Source: Symsagittifera roscoffensis
Lineage: Eukaryota; Xenacoelomorpha; Acoela; Convolutidae
NCBI RefSeq assembly: GCF_963678635.1
Contig: NC_087065.1
Location: 42,597,430 to 42,661,429 of the forward strand
Length of the DNA: 64,000 nucleotides
Direction of reading: 5' to 3'
The first letter of the stretch is position 1; every line of letters starts with the position of its first letter. Below, piece after piece: positions 42,748 through 54,415 of this stretch. The notes beneath the pieces were generated by a model. It saw nothing but the letters and a program-made list of their open reading frames with translations, was not told the DNA's origin and ran no database searches. A program made the translations under genes and the position numbers.

Positions 42748-43480
42748 TAGGTTGGGGGTTCAAATTTCGTTTTTTTGTTTCTCACTGAAACTTGTTTGTC
42801 GGTTCATCTCTTGAAAAAAGGTTTAACCGTAACATTATGTTTTAGTTCAGTTTCATATCGAATTTTTAGTTTTTTGGTTGATTTTGTGGCTAGGGGTGTT
42901 TTTTTTATTGGGCTCATTTTCCCTCTTTTTTTTTATTTTCAGTCATTTGTTTGTTGATAATGCTATTAACCCTAGCTTTTTGTGTTTGTTCAAAGATGTA
43001 ACAATTTTTTTGCTGCTTTTGGTGTTTTTTGGCTTACTAAGTGCTTTCAGACGAGTTTCAGCTAACTTCCGAAAAAATTAGGTTGAGAATACATGGTTTA
43101 TTCTACGCCCTAATTTTAGGGTTGGGCGTCAAATACTCATTTTCTTGTTTTTCACTTTCCCTATAGTTTTCAGTCAATTCCCATCTTGAGAAAGGTTTAT
43201 TTCGTAACATTGTGTCTGATCTCATTTATTTTTTGACTTTTTGTTTATTTTTGGGGCAAGTGGTCTTTTTTTGGGGTTGGGCCATTTTTGGGCTGTTTAC
43301 CTCTTATTTTTTAATTTTTGGTCAACTTTTTTATTTAAAATTCTTTAAGTTATAATTGTGTTTACACAATCAAGAAAAAACCTTTTTAGTGGTTTTTGGT
43401 ATTTTCAGGATTTTAGTAAGGGTTTTCGGGCGATTTTCAGCTATTTTTTAAAAAGTAGACCCTGGTCCTTTTTTGGTGTT
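42748..43480. repeat. Two diverged tandem units of about 370 bp
   Basis: Unit 1 starts ctaggttgggggttcaaat (42747) and unit 2 starts tagggttgggcgtcaaatac (43119). Both continue with tcttga.aaaggttta..cgtaacatt.tgt, ggg.tcatttt and end in a gcttttggtgttttt/gtggtttttggtatttt block and a tttcagct motif. Confidence 0.75.
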
Positions 43481-44384
43481 TTTCACAAGGTAAAAAAAAT
43501 AAATGGGGTATGTCATTTTTTGGTGTCATTTGTTGGCAACAAAAAATCTACCAAAAAACGACTAAATACCTTTTCACTTTTTGGCGTCACTTTTTGGAAC
43601 AGAAATTTTCCTGCTCAAGTCACTTTCTGCAGACCACGTAGCCAAAAAGGGACTGGGCTAGGGCTCTAAGTGGATAAAACAACTACGGTGCTTCCAAGAA
43701 AACCTGATATAGAAAGTTTTTCAAGCTTATGCCAAAAGCATTGAAAACTTTTGGCTGATATAGAAAATTGTATAGCGCGTATTTCCTGTTATACGACCCA
43801 AACTTGGTTATCTTTCTATTTGCAAATTTAATCTCCTAGTTCAACCTGATAGGTTGAAAATCATTACCTTTATCAAAACACCAAGCTCTTGTTTTTGCAA
43901 CAGAGACTAATTAGCTTCTTTTTGTATTTTGAGCCATGTAACAAAAAATAACTACAATTCCAAGTGTGCTCGAAAATTGAAATTGAACAGAAACGCTTCC
44001 GAGAAAATATATTTCATTACTTTTTTCCCAAGTCAAAATAACGTTCGTGAGTAGGTAGCTCTAACAGTGCGCTTTCTGAAACGTTTCAATTTTTTCTTCA
44101 AAAACACTTTCACAATTTTAAAGCAATTTTAACCTAACAAACAAGAGAAGTAATCGATAGAAAAGGATAAAGTATTCCGTTTCAGCAAGCTCAAGCAGAC
44201 ACGTTATGTCGTTAAAATGTTTTATGATTAGGCCTTATGATGGGAAAAGACTGTCTCATTGGCACAAAAACTTAATTCCCCCTAAAGAGGCATTGCTTGT
44301 TGCGGATTTAACCAATTCTAATTAAAGTTTCTAAAGATTGTTTTCAAAAACTTTGAAAACTGCTTTTGAAATTGAATTCTATTC
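43481..44384. other. No recognisable feature
   Basis: AT-rich, with several tttttgg runs and no gene found. Confidence 0.5.
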
Positions 44385-44570
44385 GACCTATGTTTTGACA
44401 GTGCTCGGCATTTGATTTGACTTTCTCAAACAAAATAGGGTCAGTTTCGGCTGTGCTCGACCCTTGTTTCGACTGTGCTCGGCTCCACCTTCTCGACCGA
44501 AATCGGGTATGTTTCGACTTTGTGCTCGACTTAATTGCTTTTCGGCCGCGGATTTTTAGTCGAAAAACTG
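44385..44570. repeat. Second cluster of tgctcgac-tttcgac repeats
   Basis: About six imperfect 25-30 bp units (gttttgacagtgctcggc, ttcggctgtgctcgaccc, tttcgactgtgctcggc, tttcgactttgtgctcgac) related to 39960-40040. Confidence 0.75.
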
Positions 44571-46369
44571 CTTTTGCTCGGCTTTTAATGTTGTGTTTAG
44601 GTCCCGGGAGGCCCTCTCATAGAGTACTATTTGACAAAGTACACCTTCTGTTCGTCGTGCTATCTTACTCTTATATATTTTTTTGTCTCGATAGATCTAG
44701 TACATACTGGTACCTGGTACACTTGCTAGGTTAGAGTAGAGAAAACGACAACAGGTTTCTAAGTTGAATTATTTTTTCTCTGGCTGAAACTATGAGTAGT
44801 TCAGCTTTACAAATTATCATGAGTTTTAGTAATGCATCATGATTGGTTTGTTCTAAATATTTTAGATTGATAAATATCAAGGCATGTAAAAAATACTTGT
44901 TTCGAACTGGTTCAACCAATTCTGGGCTAAGGAAGTTTTTTTGAATCAAATTTTTTTTTGAGAGGGATGATTAGATTGTTTTCTAGATTCTGTGAGGAGA
45001 ATTTTGATTGATTGTGTCAGTGAAGAACTTGTGTTCAGATCTGAGGAGATTGAGAGATTGTGCATTAAAAAAAGACGTTGAAAATTGCAGATTTGAAGGG
45101 TCTTTTCTATGAGTTAGAGCGAGACTACGTGATTATTCTTTTCATTGAGACTACGTGTAACTTTCTTAGGGCGAGACTACGTGTATGTAGAATTATTCGT
45201 TCTTATTGATCGAGTAGCGAGATAAGGGTTGAAATCTCTAAGTGAAGTGTCAAATGACAAGGATCTGTATGTTTGAGTTTCAAAACCAAGTTGGCCGTTG
45301 TTCTTGTTCAGTGGATACCTTTGCTGCTATATTGGCTTCATACTGTACATCCTGCGAGGGTTGTGACTGCATCAAACAAAATGAATAGATTTGCCATTTA
45401 TTAGTCCGAATGTTGTCGAGTTATCGTCTCTTTTTCGCTGCTCGTTTTTTTTCGCTCAGTGAAAATCGTACTTTATATAAATCTGCACCTTTGACAATGG
45501 AGTTTAAGTTTAGAGTTTTTTATCATTCTCGCAAAAGCGGTTTTTTTTATTTCGTTTAATTTAAAGAGTTGCTCAGTCTAGAGCCACTTTTATGAAATAC
45601 TAAGTGAATTGGTTCTAACCACATGCTCACGATTTCCTTTGAAGGACTGGTGGGTTGGGGCAGTAGGGTACACTTGAGAACGTCTCTTTGAGTAGAGTCT
45701 CTAATCTTTTCTTTTCTTTTGTGTCACGTGTTTTGTTTTTTGTTCATTTGGTTGTGTCGTTTTCTCAACAACAGTTCGTGTTTGATGAGTGTTTCTCTGG
45801 TCTTAATAAAAATTTTATCTGGTCTTAATAAAAAGTTAATTTGAAACTCAAAAGAACATTTTATGCTATTTCAATTTGATTTAAGTATAGGGTACTTTTT
45901 GTGTACGTGTTTTTAGTGCGATGGCCTTTTTAGTTTGATGGGGTTATCTAACTTTCTTTTCGTATTGAAACCGGGTTAAAGGAAAATTTTAAAATCTTGA
46001 AAGCTGTTTAAAGATAATATCAGTTATTTGTCAATCAGGAAAAAAAATTTTCACTCTTTTTGTCAATCGAATTTTGCTCAAGTGCTAAAGAGAGTATAAA
46101 AAAGGGGGCGAATCAAAGGGCATGTTGGAGATTTTACAAATTTAAGCACATATAAAATTTTATTTTTATTTTTTTACTCATGTAATAATTTAAAACTATT
46201 AACTTACTGCGTTTTTTTAAATAAGAATTAGAATTCACTGCGATCGGTTAGCATTCTTGATTGAAAAATTTTTTAAAAGAATTTCCTTTTTTTTCTTGAT
46301 TTTAGACAATAGTCAAAAAAGTGGTTATGTACATTTTTTAGAAAGTGGCTTGTAAAGATTAAGAATTAA
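44571..46369. other. Unidentified; includes a triple gagactacgtg repeat
   Basis: gagactacgtg occurs three times at 45122-45185, spaced about 30 bp apart. A 72-codon minus frame (44731-44949; NKYFLHALIFINLKYLEQTN) is protein-like but not recognised. Otherwise noncoding. Confidence 0.45.
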
Positions 46370-47122
46370 TTAGTGAGTAACAATTTCATATAAACCTAGA
46401 ATCGGGGCAGAGAAAACTCCATTGGTGAAAGAAGTTTCTTTATTATGTGATTGCAAAATAAACAGAGCTAACATGCTGATTACATTTCTTGTGCGTAAGA
46501 GTGGCCAAAGAAGCTCAAGTGCCTTGATGGTCTTGAGTTCTTCTGATGTTATTGTGAAATCGTGGTAAGTGTTTTGAAATAAATTATAACAATTGTGATT
46601 AAATTTATTGATGTGGATGTTTTCAACTAGTGAGTTAAATTATAAAGTTTGTGATTAAATTTACTGATGTGAATTTTTTCTAACAGTGGTATTTCAACAG
46701 GTTGTATATAATCATGTGGTATGATAATGGGGCGGAAATCATCAATGGCGTGATAACGTGGGAGCAAATTCTGTACGTAGTTACAAAAAATGCCGTGTAT
46801 GTTAGTGCTTTTGATGCAATTAGTAAGTTTAAGAAGTTGGGTGATGTATATTTAGAGTTTATAAACAGATAGCGTTGCTGTGAGTTTCGTAAAAATGAAT
46901 TTTCTAGAAAGTTTCTCTGTATGAAACGTTAATAACTGTGATGTGAGTTAGTTTTGTTTTGACCATGACTCCATGTGAGCAGTTGATATCGCGTTCTTTG
47001 AGAGCGGTAAGATGGACGCTTCTTTGAAAACTATTCAAGCGACTAAAAGAAGACTTGTACGCTTTGATGTTTTTGAGTGCATGCTCATTGACGTGGTCAA
47101 GTATCTTGTTAGTGCTGTGCAA
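46370..47122 (-). pseudogene. Degenerate minus-strand protein-like frames, unidentified
   Basis: Reading down the minus strand: 72 codons at 46904-47122 (STNKILDHVNEHALKNIKAY), then IHGIFCNYVQNLLPRYHAID and PIIIPHDYIQPVEIPLLEKI at 46870-46660, then TITSEELKTIKALELLWPLL to LYEIVTH near 46375. A 55-bp imperfect tandem duplication (46575-46690, repeating a KFNH..YNL block) breaks the frame. The frame lies 3' of the gypsy RT array in the same orientation, so it may be the end of that element, possibly env-like. This is inference. Confidence 0.35.
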
Positions 47123-47299
47123 ATTGAAGAAACAGTCTATTTTTTTATTGAAAAAATGGTTAGTTGAGAATTTACTGCAGGGTCCGTGTCATATGGTATG
47201 TCTTCCATGTAGGGGATGACAGTAGGACAATCCCCCATCATAGGAAATCTTGGGTGTTAAGATGTCTAGGGTGGTTAGTGCGGAGTAGACTTGATGATT

Positions 47300-48250
47300 A
47301 AGGTCGATTGACTAAATATAATGGTGGGTTGATGGGATACTTCTTTTTATGAATACGCGTTGTGCAGGGGTGGAGGTGTAACGAATGAATGATAATAGTG
47401 TTTCAAAAGATCAAGTAGAGTGTGTTAGTTGGTGGGTGGTACGTGGTTTGTTAGAAAAAACTATTGCTTTTTACGCAGAATAAAATCATCTCACTCATCA
47501 TCTTTTTAGTCATAAGTTTTTGGGTTTGAGGTGTCGGTCGGAACAAATGCGGGAAAAGGGTGAGAGAATCGGAGTAGCGCCGGTATAAGAGAAACCTGAG
47601 TTTTAGGATTTGATGACTACGGTAAACTGAGGGAGTTATTGGATGAAAAAAAAGTGGTGAAATGTTAGGAGTTTGACTTGCTTCGGAGTCAGCAATTTCA
47701 TCAGGTGTGTCAATGGCAGGTATATCTAAAAAATCTTGTGTAATAAAAACCTAGATAGAGTCATCAGTGTGCAAGTGGGGTAAGTTAGGTGAAAAAGTGG
47801 AAAAATAGGAAGTGTATACCGGCAGTGGAGAGGACACGAGGTCAGAGATAGAGATAGTAGAGTTTTGAAGCTTGAGATTGGAACGACAGGAAAGAGAGCG
47901 ATGAAGGAATCATCTGAGTAGGCGGTTCATTGTGGGCTAAAACTATTATCGTTTTGAGACAGAAAATCAACTGTGTGAAGTTGTTCTATAATTTGTTCAT
48001 AGGTTTCATCGGAACTGTGTGGTTGATAGGCAAAATGAGAGATTGGTTTTCGTTGTATTTTATTGCTTTCATGGAGTCTTGATGCTAATCATAATGCTGA
48101 TGCTGATTTGATAACTATGTGAGTGTGATGGTGCTGCAGGTCTAATGTGTATGTTGCTATGTGGGTTTTCATAATTTTTTGGTTTTGTTGACAATTTTTT
48201 GTTGTTTTACTGATTTGTGCGTCTAGTTACATTTCATTTATTGAGAAAGA
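47300..48250 (-). pseudogene. pol: Gypsy pol region 3' of RNase H, unit 1
   Basis: Open minus-strand pieces such as RKPISHFAYQPHSSDETYEQ, DFLDIPAIDTPDEIADSEA and SISDLVSSPLPVYTSYFSTF are acidic or Ser/Pro-rich and look like the linker behind RNase H in this gypsy lineage. No integrase motif is seen. Stops interrupt every frame. Confidence 0.4.
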
Positions 48251-48450
48251 GAAAATTTCAAAAAGTCCTGCGGGTAAAGTTCCAGTTACTCTCGCTTATC
48301 GGTCAAATTGCGCATGAAATAAACAAGTGTTGTAAGTTTCTTTAGGGAGGAAAAAAAGCAATATCATAAAGTTAAACATTGCATATGAAATTGTTAGTCT
48401 TTCTAAGATGTAGTAGGGCTTCGCTAAAAATGCTAAGGGGTTGTTTTTTT

Positions 48451-49050
48451 TTACATGTAAAAAATTATATAAGTTGATTGGAGAAGTATTTTCTTGGGGA
48501 AGAAAATTATCATCATTGATAAGAAGGTAGTCTTAAATGTTTTTAAAAAAACCACTATAAACTTGAGCGTAGCTATCTGAGAAACAGGCTGTTTCGGTGA
48601 GTTTCCTGAAATTTTAGTCCATTGGTTGTTGTTGTATTGTATGCATTTTGGATTCCTTGAAGAGGCTGTAAGAGTGCTGCGCCGATTCCGAAGTTGAAAG
48701 CGTCGCACATTGCATAAAATGGTGGTTTCCATCAGGGATGATGTTTGAGGTTTGTTCGCTGATTAGTTTTTTTAATTTCATCGAATCTTTTCTGAAATTT
48801 GACTATTTTTGAAAAAATCTTTTGGCGTGATTTGTTATAGGATGGTCTGAGTTATAATTGCATTTTGTTAACATATTCACTTAAAAATTATCAATCCAAA
48901 AATTTCTTGGAATTTTTTTGGTGGTGGTTGCAATTTTGAAATTGCCTTTATTCTTGATTTTAAGGGAGTTATTGTTGTTTCCTCGATGATTTGTTCTATA
49001 AAAATTAACTCGAGTCAGGAAACACTGTGGTTTATCTGGGGCTGCTTTTT
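48451..49050 (-). pseudogene. pol: Gypsy RT thumb and RNase H, unit 1
   Basis: On the minus strand: AAPDKPQ.FLTRVNF (RT thumb, 49040-48990), a PPPKKFQE-like connection, and further down the RNase H start with CDAFNFGIGAALLQPLQGI near 48700-48640. Frameshifts separate the blocks. Compare 51765-52292 in unit 2, which preserves a longer RNase H frame. Confidence 0.75.
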
Positions 49051-49169
49051 TGTTTTCTGCCCGGGAAATGTGGTGGTTTTTTTTTCAAATTTTTGAAAGT
49101 TTTCTGCTTTTTCGATTGCATAAAAACATCGTCTAATTTGTGATAGCATTTTTAATAAAATTACGTGGT

Positions 49170-49681
49170 CTAAAAAAATTTGCTCTTTAAGGCGGTAAAA
49201 GCTGTTGGTTCTATGGAAATTCCATGAATCAGTCTGTTGAATTCAAATTGTTGGCTTTTTAGGAATTGTGTTAAACGGCGTGATTGTTCATCTAGGGGCA
49301 TTCGATTAAGTGCGCTGTTTATATCAGCTGTTCTATAGTTTTTTTGGTTCATTTTTATGAGGATTATTTTATTGGTTCTATTGGCCATTTGAATTTTGAT
49401 TCATCTTTTAGGAGGCTTAAGTAATTTGCGGCGAGAACTATTTTCAAAGATTCTATTTTCGCTAACATGATAACTGGATTCATAAATGTGTTTATCTTCA
49501 GTTGTTGTTCTTTATTTATTGGTGTGATAGTTTTTTTGTTTTCAAGCATGTTTAATAGTCTATTTACCTGGTATAGGTACTTAACTGGCGCATTCTTTTT
49601 TGAATACTGCGTCTGGTTTTTGTGGAAGATGTAATAGTGAATTAATATTTCCGACATCAAATTATGACATAGCATATGCAC
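49170..49681 (-). pseudogene. pol: Gypsy RT fingers and palm, unit 1
   Basis: Frame 49364-49681 ends with LENKKTITPINKEQQLKIN, FMNPVIMLAK and SLKIVL.ANYL. The overlapping frame 49170-49388 has RTADINSALNRMPLDEQSRR (the motif A region with the catalytic Asp) and FNRLIHGISIEPTAF (motif B region, the usual GP changed to EP). The YLDD box is lost between this block and the thumb, an apparent internal deletion. It belongs to a Ty3/gypsy lineage. Confidence 0.85.
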
Positions 49682-49831
49682 TCGGGAATTTTAATAAAAA
49701 GCCTGCTAATTGCTAAAAAAACTTTTTGATTTATTTGGATCTGGTGAAAATGAAACATTGTTAGAAAATTTTGATGTACTGGTGTTTGTTTTGAGATGTA
49801 GAAAGTAGGTTCTTTGTTTGTGAAATAATCG

Positions 49832-50131
49832 GTGTTTCGTTTTGTTTCTTTAAGAAAAATATTTATAGATAGTTCTTCTTTGAGTGTTGTATATGAACAA
49901 ATGTGTAAAAATTTGAGAGTTATATCGACTCAAATGCTTTTTCTTGTACTGGCTGCTTTGTTGCATTTGTTTCGCAATATCTCAACAGTCCTGAGAAATT
50001 TTATTTGGTATGGTGCGCTTTTGTTTATATGCAGTACGATATTATCTTTCGTTCTTCTTGCATATTTGATTGATGATGTTGTTGTTCGTCTGATTTCTAG
50101 TTCAAACATGTATAATTTTTGTGTGTTTTGA
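49832..50131 (+). other. 99-codon hydrophobic plus-strand frame, probably antisense of pol
   Basis: MCKNLRVISTQMLFLVLAAL and the following residues form two or three hydrophobic segments. The frame is kept in unit 2 (53043-53342) with very few changes. It lies antisense to the region just 5' of the RT, where the minus strand contains protein-like but broken frames. High unit identity alone can explain its survival. Confidence 0.2.
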
Positions 50132-51764
50132 TATTGTTGTATTGATGAAGTTGGGCATGGTGTGGGATGGGGGATTGGTAAGACTTGCGTCTTATGAAAC
50201 GATTGAGAATATGCGACAATCCAATCATAGTAAAAAATCTTATCTGTAAAGCGTCAGTCTATAGGTGAAGTGCTGTTATGTATACTTCTTCGTCTTCAAT
50301 TTTTTGGAGAGGTAGAAAAAGTGGGTTCGTAAAATTATAGTAACAAAACCAGGGTAGTGTGGGGATTAGTGAAGGCTCGTCGACAAAAAAACCTCGTTGA
50401 CTTTGGGGTTCGTTATTGTTGAAGCAGTATGGGTGGAAAATGGAAGATTGACAAGTAGGAAGTTTTAAGTATTAAGATGTCTAGGGTGGTTAGTGTGGAG
50501 TAGACTTGATGATTAAGGTCGATTGAATGAATATAATGGTGGGTTGATGGGATACTTATTTTTCATGAACACGCGTTGTGAACGGGTGGGGGTGTTACGA
50601 ATGAATGATAATAGTGTTTCAAAAGATCAAGTGGAGTGTGTTAGTTGGCGGGTTGTACGTGGTTTGTTAGTATGAAGTATTTGCTATTTACGCAGAATAA
50701 ATTCGTCTAACTAATCATCTTTTTAGTCATCAGTTTTTGGGTTTGAGGTGTCGGTCGGAACAAATGCGTGAAAGGGGTGAGAGAATCGGAGAAGCGCCGG
50801 TATAGGAGAAATCTGAGTTTTAGGATTTGATGATTATGGTAACTGAGGGAGTTATTGGATGAAAAAAAAGTGGTGAAATGTTAAGAGTTTGACTTGCTTC
50901 GGAGTCAGCAATTTCATCAGGTGTGTCAATGGCAGGTAAATCTAAAAATTCTCGTGTATTAAAACCTAGATAGAGTCATCAGTGTGCATGTGGGGTAAGT
51001 TAGGTGAAAAAGTGGAAAAATCGGAATTGTATACCGGCAAAGGAGAGGACACGAGGTCAGAGATGGAGATAGTAGAGTTTTGAAGCTTGAGATTGGAAGG
51101 ATAGGAAAGAGAGCGATGAAGGAATCATCTGACTAGGCGCCTCATTGTGGGCAAAAACTATCATCGTTTTGAGACAGAAAATCAACTGCGTTAGATTGTT
51201 TTACAATTTGTTCATAGATTTCATCGGAATTGGGTGGTTTTATAGGCAAAATGAGAGATTGGTTTTCGTTGTAATTTATTGCTTTAATGGAGTCTTGATG
51301 CTAATCAGAAGGCTGATGCTGATTTGATAACTATGTGAGTGTGATGGTGCTGCAGGTCTAATGTGTATGTTGCTATGTGGGTTTTCATAAGTTTTTGGTT
51401 TTGTTGACAATTTTTTGTTGTTTTACTGATTTGTGCGTCTAGTTACATTTCATTTACTGAGCAAGAGAAAAATTCAAAAAGTCCTGCGGGTAAAAATCCA
51501 GTTACTCTTGCTTGTCGGTCGAATTGCGCATGAATTGCACAAGTGTTGTTTGTTTCTTTAGGGAGGGAAAAAAATTCTATAAGAATAAACATTGCATATG
51601 AAATTGTGAGTCTTTCTAAGATGTAGTAGGTCTTCTCTAAAAATGCTAATGGGTCATTTTTTTTACATGTTAAAACTATAAAAGTTGATTGGAGAAGTAT
51701 TTTCTTAGAGAAGAAATTTTTCATCATTGATAAGAAGGTAGTCTTAAATGTTTTTAAAAAAGCA

Positions 51765-52292
51765 CTATAAACTTGTGCGTAGATATCTGAGAAACAGGCT
51801 GTTTCGGCGAGTTTCCTGAAATTTTATTCCATTGGTTGTCGTTGTATTGTATCCTTTTTGGATTCCTTGAAGAGACTGTAAGAATGCTGCGCCGATTCTG
51901 AAGTTGAAAGCGTCGCACATTGCATAAAATGGTCCATCAGGGATGATGTTTGAGGTTTGTTCGCTGATTAGCTTTTTTATTTTCATCGAGTCTTTTCTGA
52001 AGTTTGATTGTTTTTGAAAAATTGTTTTTGGCGTGATTTGTATAAAATTGTCTGAGGTATAATTGTGTTTTGTTAACATATTCACTTAAAAATTATCAAT
52101 CCAAAAATTTCTTGGAACTTTTTTGGTGGTGGTTGCAATTTTGAAATTGCATTTATTCTTGATTTTAAGGGAGTTATTGTTGTTTCCTCGATGATATGTC
52201 CTATAAAAATTAACTCGAGTCAGGAAAAACTGTGGTTTATCTGGGGCTGCTTTTTTGTTTTCTGCCCGGGAAATGTGGTGTTTTTTTTTCAA
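51765..52292 (-). pseudogene. pol: Gypsy RT thumb and RNase H, unit 2
   Basis: 52086-52292 includes ENKKAAPDKPQFFLTRVNF (RT thumb). 51765-52085 includes SEQTSNIIPDGPFYAMCDAF followed by NFRIGAAFLQ, the RNase H start with its catalytic Asp, then a Thr/Asn-rich insertion and FQETRRNSLFL. A frameshift lies between them. Confidence 0.8.
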
Positions 52293-52378
52293 ATTTTTGA
52301 AAGTTTTCTGCTTTTGTTTGCGATTGCATAAAAACCTCGTCTAATTTTGTGATAACTTGTTATATAAAATTACGTGGT

Positions 52379-52893
52379 CTAAACATTTTTGCTCTTAAAT
52401 GCGGAAAAATCTGTTGGTCCTATAGAAATTCCATGAATCAGTCTGTTGTTTTCAAATTGTTGGTTTTTGTTCAGGAATTGTGTTAAACGGCGTGATTGTT
52501 CATCTAGGGGCATTCGATTAAGTGCGCTGTTTATATCAGCTGTTCTATAGTTTTTTTGGTTCATTTTTATGAGGATTATTTTATTGGTTCTATTGGCCAT
52601 TTGAATTTTGATTCATCTTTTAGGAGGCTTAAGTAATTTGCGTCGAGAACTATTTTCAAAGATTCTATTTTCGCTAACATGATAACTGGATTCATAAATG
52701 TATTTATCTTCAGTTGTTGTTTTTTATTTATTGGTGTGATAGTTTTTTTGTTTTCAAGCATGTTTAATAGTCTATTTACCTGGTATAGGTACTTAACTGG
52801 CGCATTCTTTTTTGAATACTGCGTGTGGTTTTTGTGGAAGATGTAATAGTGAATTAAATTTTCCGACATCAAATTATGACATAGCATATGCAT
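52379..52893 (-). pseudogene. pol: Gypsy RT fingers and palm, unit 2
   Basis: Counterpart of 49170-49681: TADINSALNRMPLDEQSRRL, RLIHGISIGPTDFSAFKSK (here the motif-B GP is intact), with the fingers part at 52576-52893. As in unit 1 the YLDD box is missing, so the deletion is older than the array. Confidence 0.85.
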
Positions 52894-53684
52894 TCGGGAA
52901 TTTTAATAAAAAGCCTGCTAATTGCTAAAAAACTTTTTGATTTATTTGGATCTGGTGAAAATGAAACATTGTTAGAAAATTTTGATGTACTGGTGTTTGT
53001 TTTGAGATGTGGAAAGTAGGTTCTTTGTTTGTGAAATAATCGGTGTTTTGTTTTGTTTCTTTAAAAAAAATATTTATAGATAGTTCTTCTTTGAGTGTTG
53101 TATATGAACAAATGTGTAAAAATTTGAGAGTTATATCGACTCAAATGCTTTTTCTTGTACTGGCTGCTTTGTTGCATTTGTTTCGCAATATTTCAACAGT
53201 CCTGAGAAATTTTATTTGGTATGGTGCGCTTTTGTTTATATGCAGTACGATATTATCTTTCGTTCTTCTTGCATATTTGATTGATGATGTTGTTGTTCGT
53301 CTGATTTCTAGTTCAAACATGTATAATTTTTGTGTGTTTTGATATTGTTGTATTGATGAAGTTGGGCATGGTGTGGGATGGGGGATTGGTAAGACTTGCG
53401 TCTTATGAAACGATTGAGAATATGCGACAATCCAATCATAGTAAAAAATCTTATCTGTAAAGCGTCAGTCTATAGGTGAAGTGCTGTTATGTATACTTCT
53501 TCGTCTTCAATTTTTTGGAGAGGTAGAAAAAGTGGGTTCGTAAAATTATAGTAACAAAACCAGGGTAGTGTGGGGATTAGTGAAGGCTCGTCGACAAAAA
53601 AACCTCGTTGACTTTGGGGTTCGTTATTGTTGAAGCAGTATGGGTGGAAAATGGAAGATTGACAAATAGAAAGTTTTGAGTATT

Positions 53685-54215
53685 AAGATGTCTAGGGTGG
53701 TTAGTGTGGAGTAGACTTGATGATTAAGGTCGATTGAATAAATATAATGGTGGGTTGATGGGATACTTATTTTTCATGAACACGCGTTGTGAACGGGTGG
53801 GGGTGTTACGAATGAATGATAATAGTGTTTCAAAAGATCAAGTGGAGTGTGTTAGTTGGTGGGTTGTACGTGGTTTGTTAGTATGAAGTATTTGCTATTT
53901 ACGCAGAATAAATTCGTCTAACTCATCATCTTTTTAGTCATCAGTTTTTGGGTTTGAGGTGTCGGTCGGAACAAATGCGTGAAAGGGGTGAGAGAATCGG
54001 AGAAGCGCCGGTATAGGAGAAATCTGAGTTATAGGATTTGATGATTATGGTAACTGAGGGAGTTATTGGATGAAAAAAAAGTGGTGAAATGTTAAGAGTT
54101 TGACTTGCTTCGGAGTCAGCAATTTCATCAGGTGTGTCAATGGCAGGTAAATCTAAAAATTCTCGTGTATTAAAACCTAGATAGAGTCATCAGTGTGCAT
54201 GTGGGGTAAGTTAGG
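53685..54215 (-). repeat. 3.21-kb tandem unit 3, truncated by the assembly gap
   Basis: Begins aagatgtctagggtgg and follows units 1 and 2 for 531 bp up to the N run. After the gap the sequence is unrelated to the unit. Confidence 0.9.
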
Positions 54216-54415
54216 NNNNNNNNNNNNNNNNNNNNNNNNNNNNNNNNNNNNNNNNNNNNNNNNNNNNNNNNNNNNNNNNNNNNNNNNNNNNNNNNNNNNN
54301 NNNNNNNNNNNNNNNNNNNNNNNNNNNNNNNNNNNNNNNNNNNNNNNNNNNNNNNNNNNNNNNNNNNNNNNNNNNNNNNNNNNNNNNNNNNNNNNNNNNN
54401 NNNNNNNNNNNNNNN
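54216..54415. other. Assembly gap of 200 N
   Basis: Exactly 200 unknown bases, probably a fixed-size placeholder. The length and the number of missing repeat units are unknown. Confidence 0.98.

Larger units (their letters stand above)
47259..50473 (-). repeat. 3.21-kb tandem unit 1 containing gypsy RT-RNase H
   Basis: Starts at aagatgtctagggtgg, which recurs at 50474 and 53685 (periods 3215 and 3211). Sequence similarity between units is high (around 95% by eye). Confidence 0.9.
50474..53684 (-). repeat. 3.21-kb tandem unit 2
   Basis: Same content as unit 1. It differs by small indels and substitutions, for example cagggatgatgtttgagg is present in both but gtttcc is missing at 51925. Confidence 0.9.

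Noticed and set aside
46565-46690. Apparent plus-strand intron: gtaagtg donor at 46565 and ttttttctaacag acceptor near 46683
   Set aside because: The flanking plus-strand exons give no sensible protein, and the interval is an imperfect 55-bp tandem duplication lying in an open minus-strand frame (repeated KFNH..YNL block), which explains it better.
49832-50131. 99-codon hydrophobic plus-strand ORF kept in both 3.21-kb units as a membrane-protein gene
   Set aside because: It is antisense to retroelement sequence, and the units are so similar that any frame would be kept. Listed only as low-confidence.
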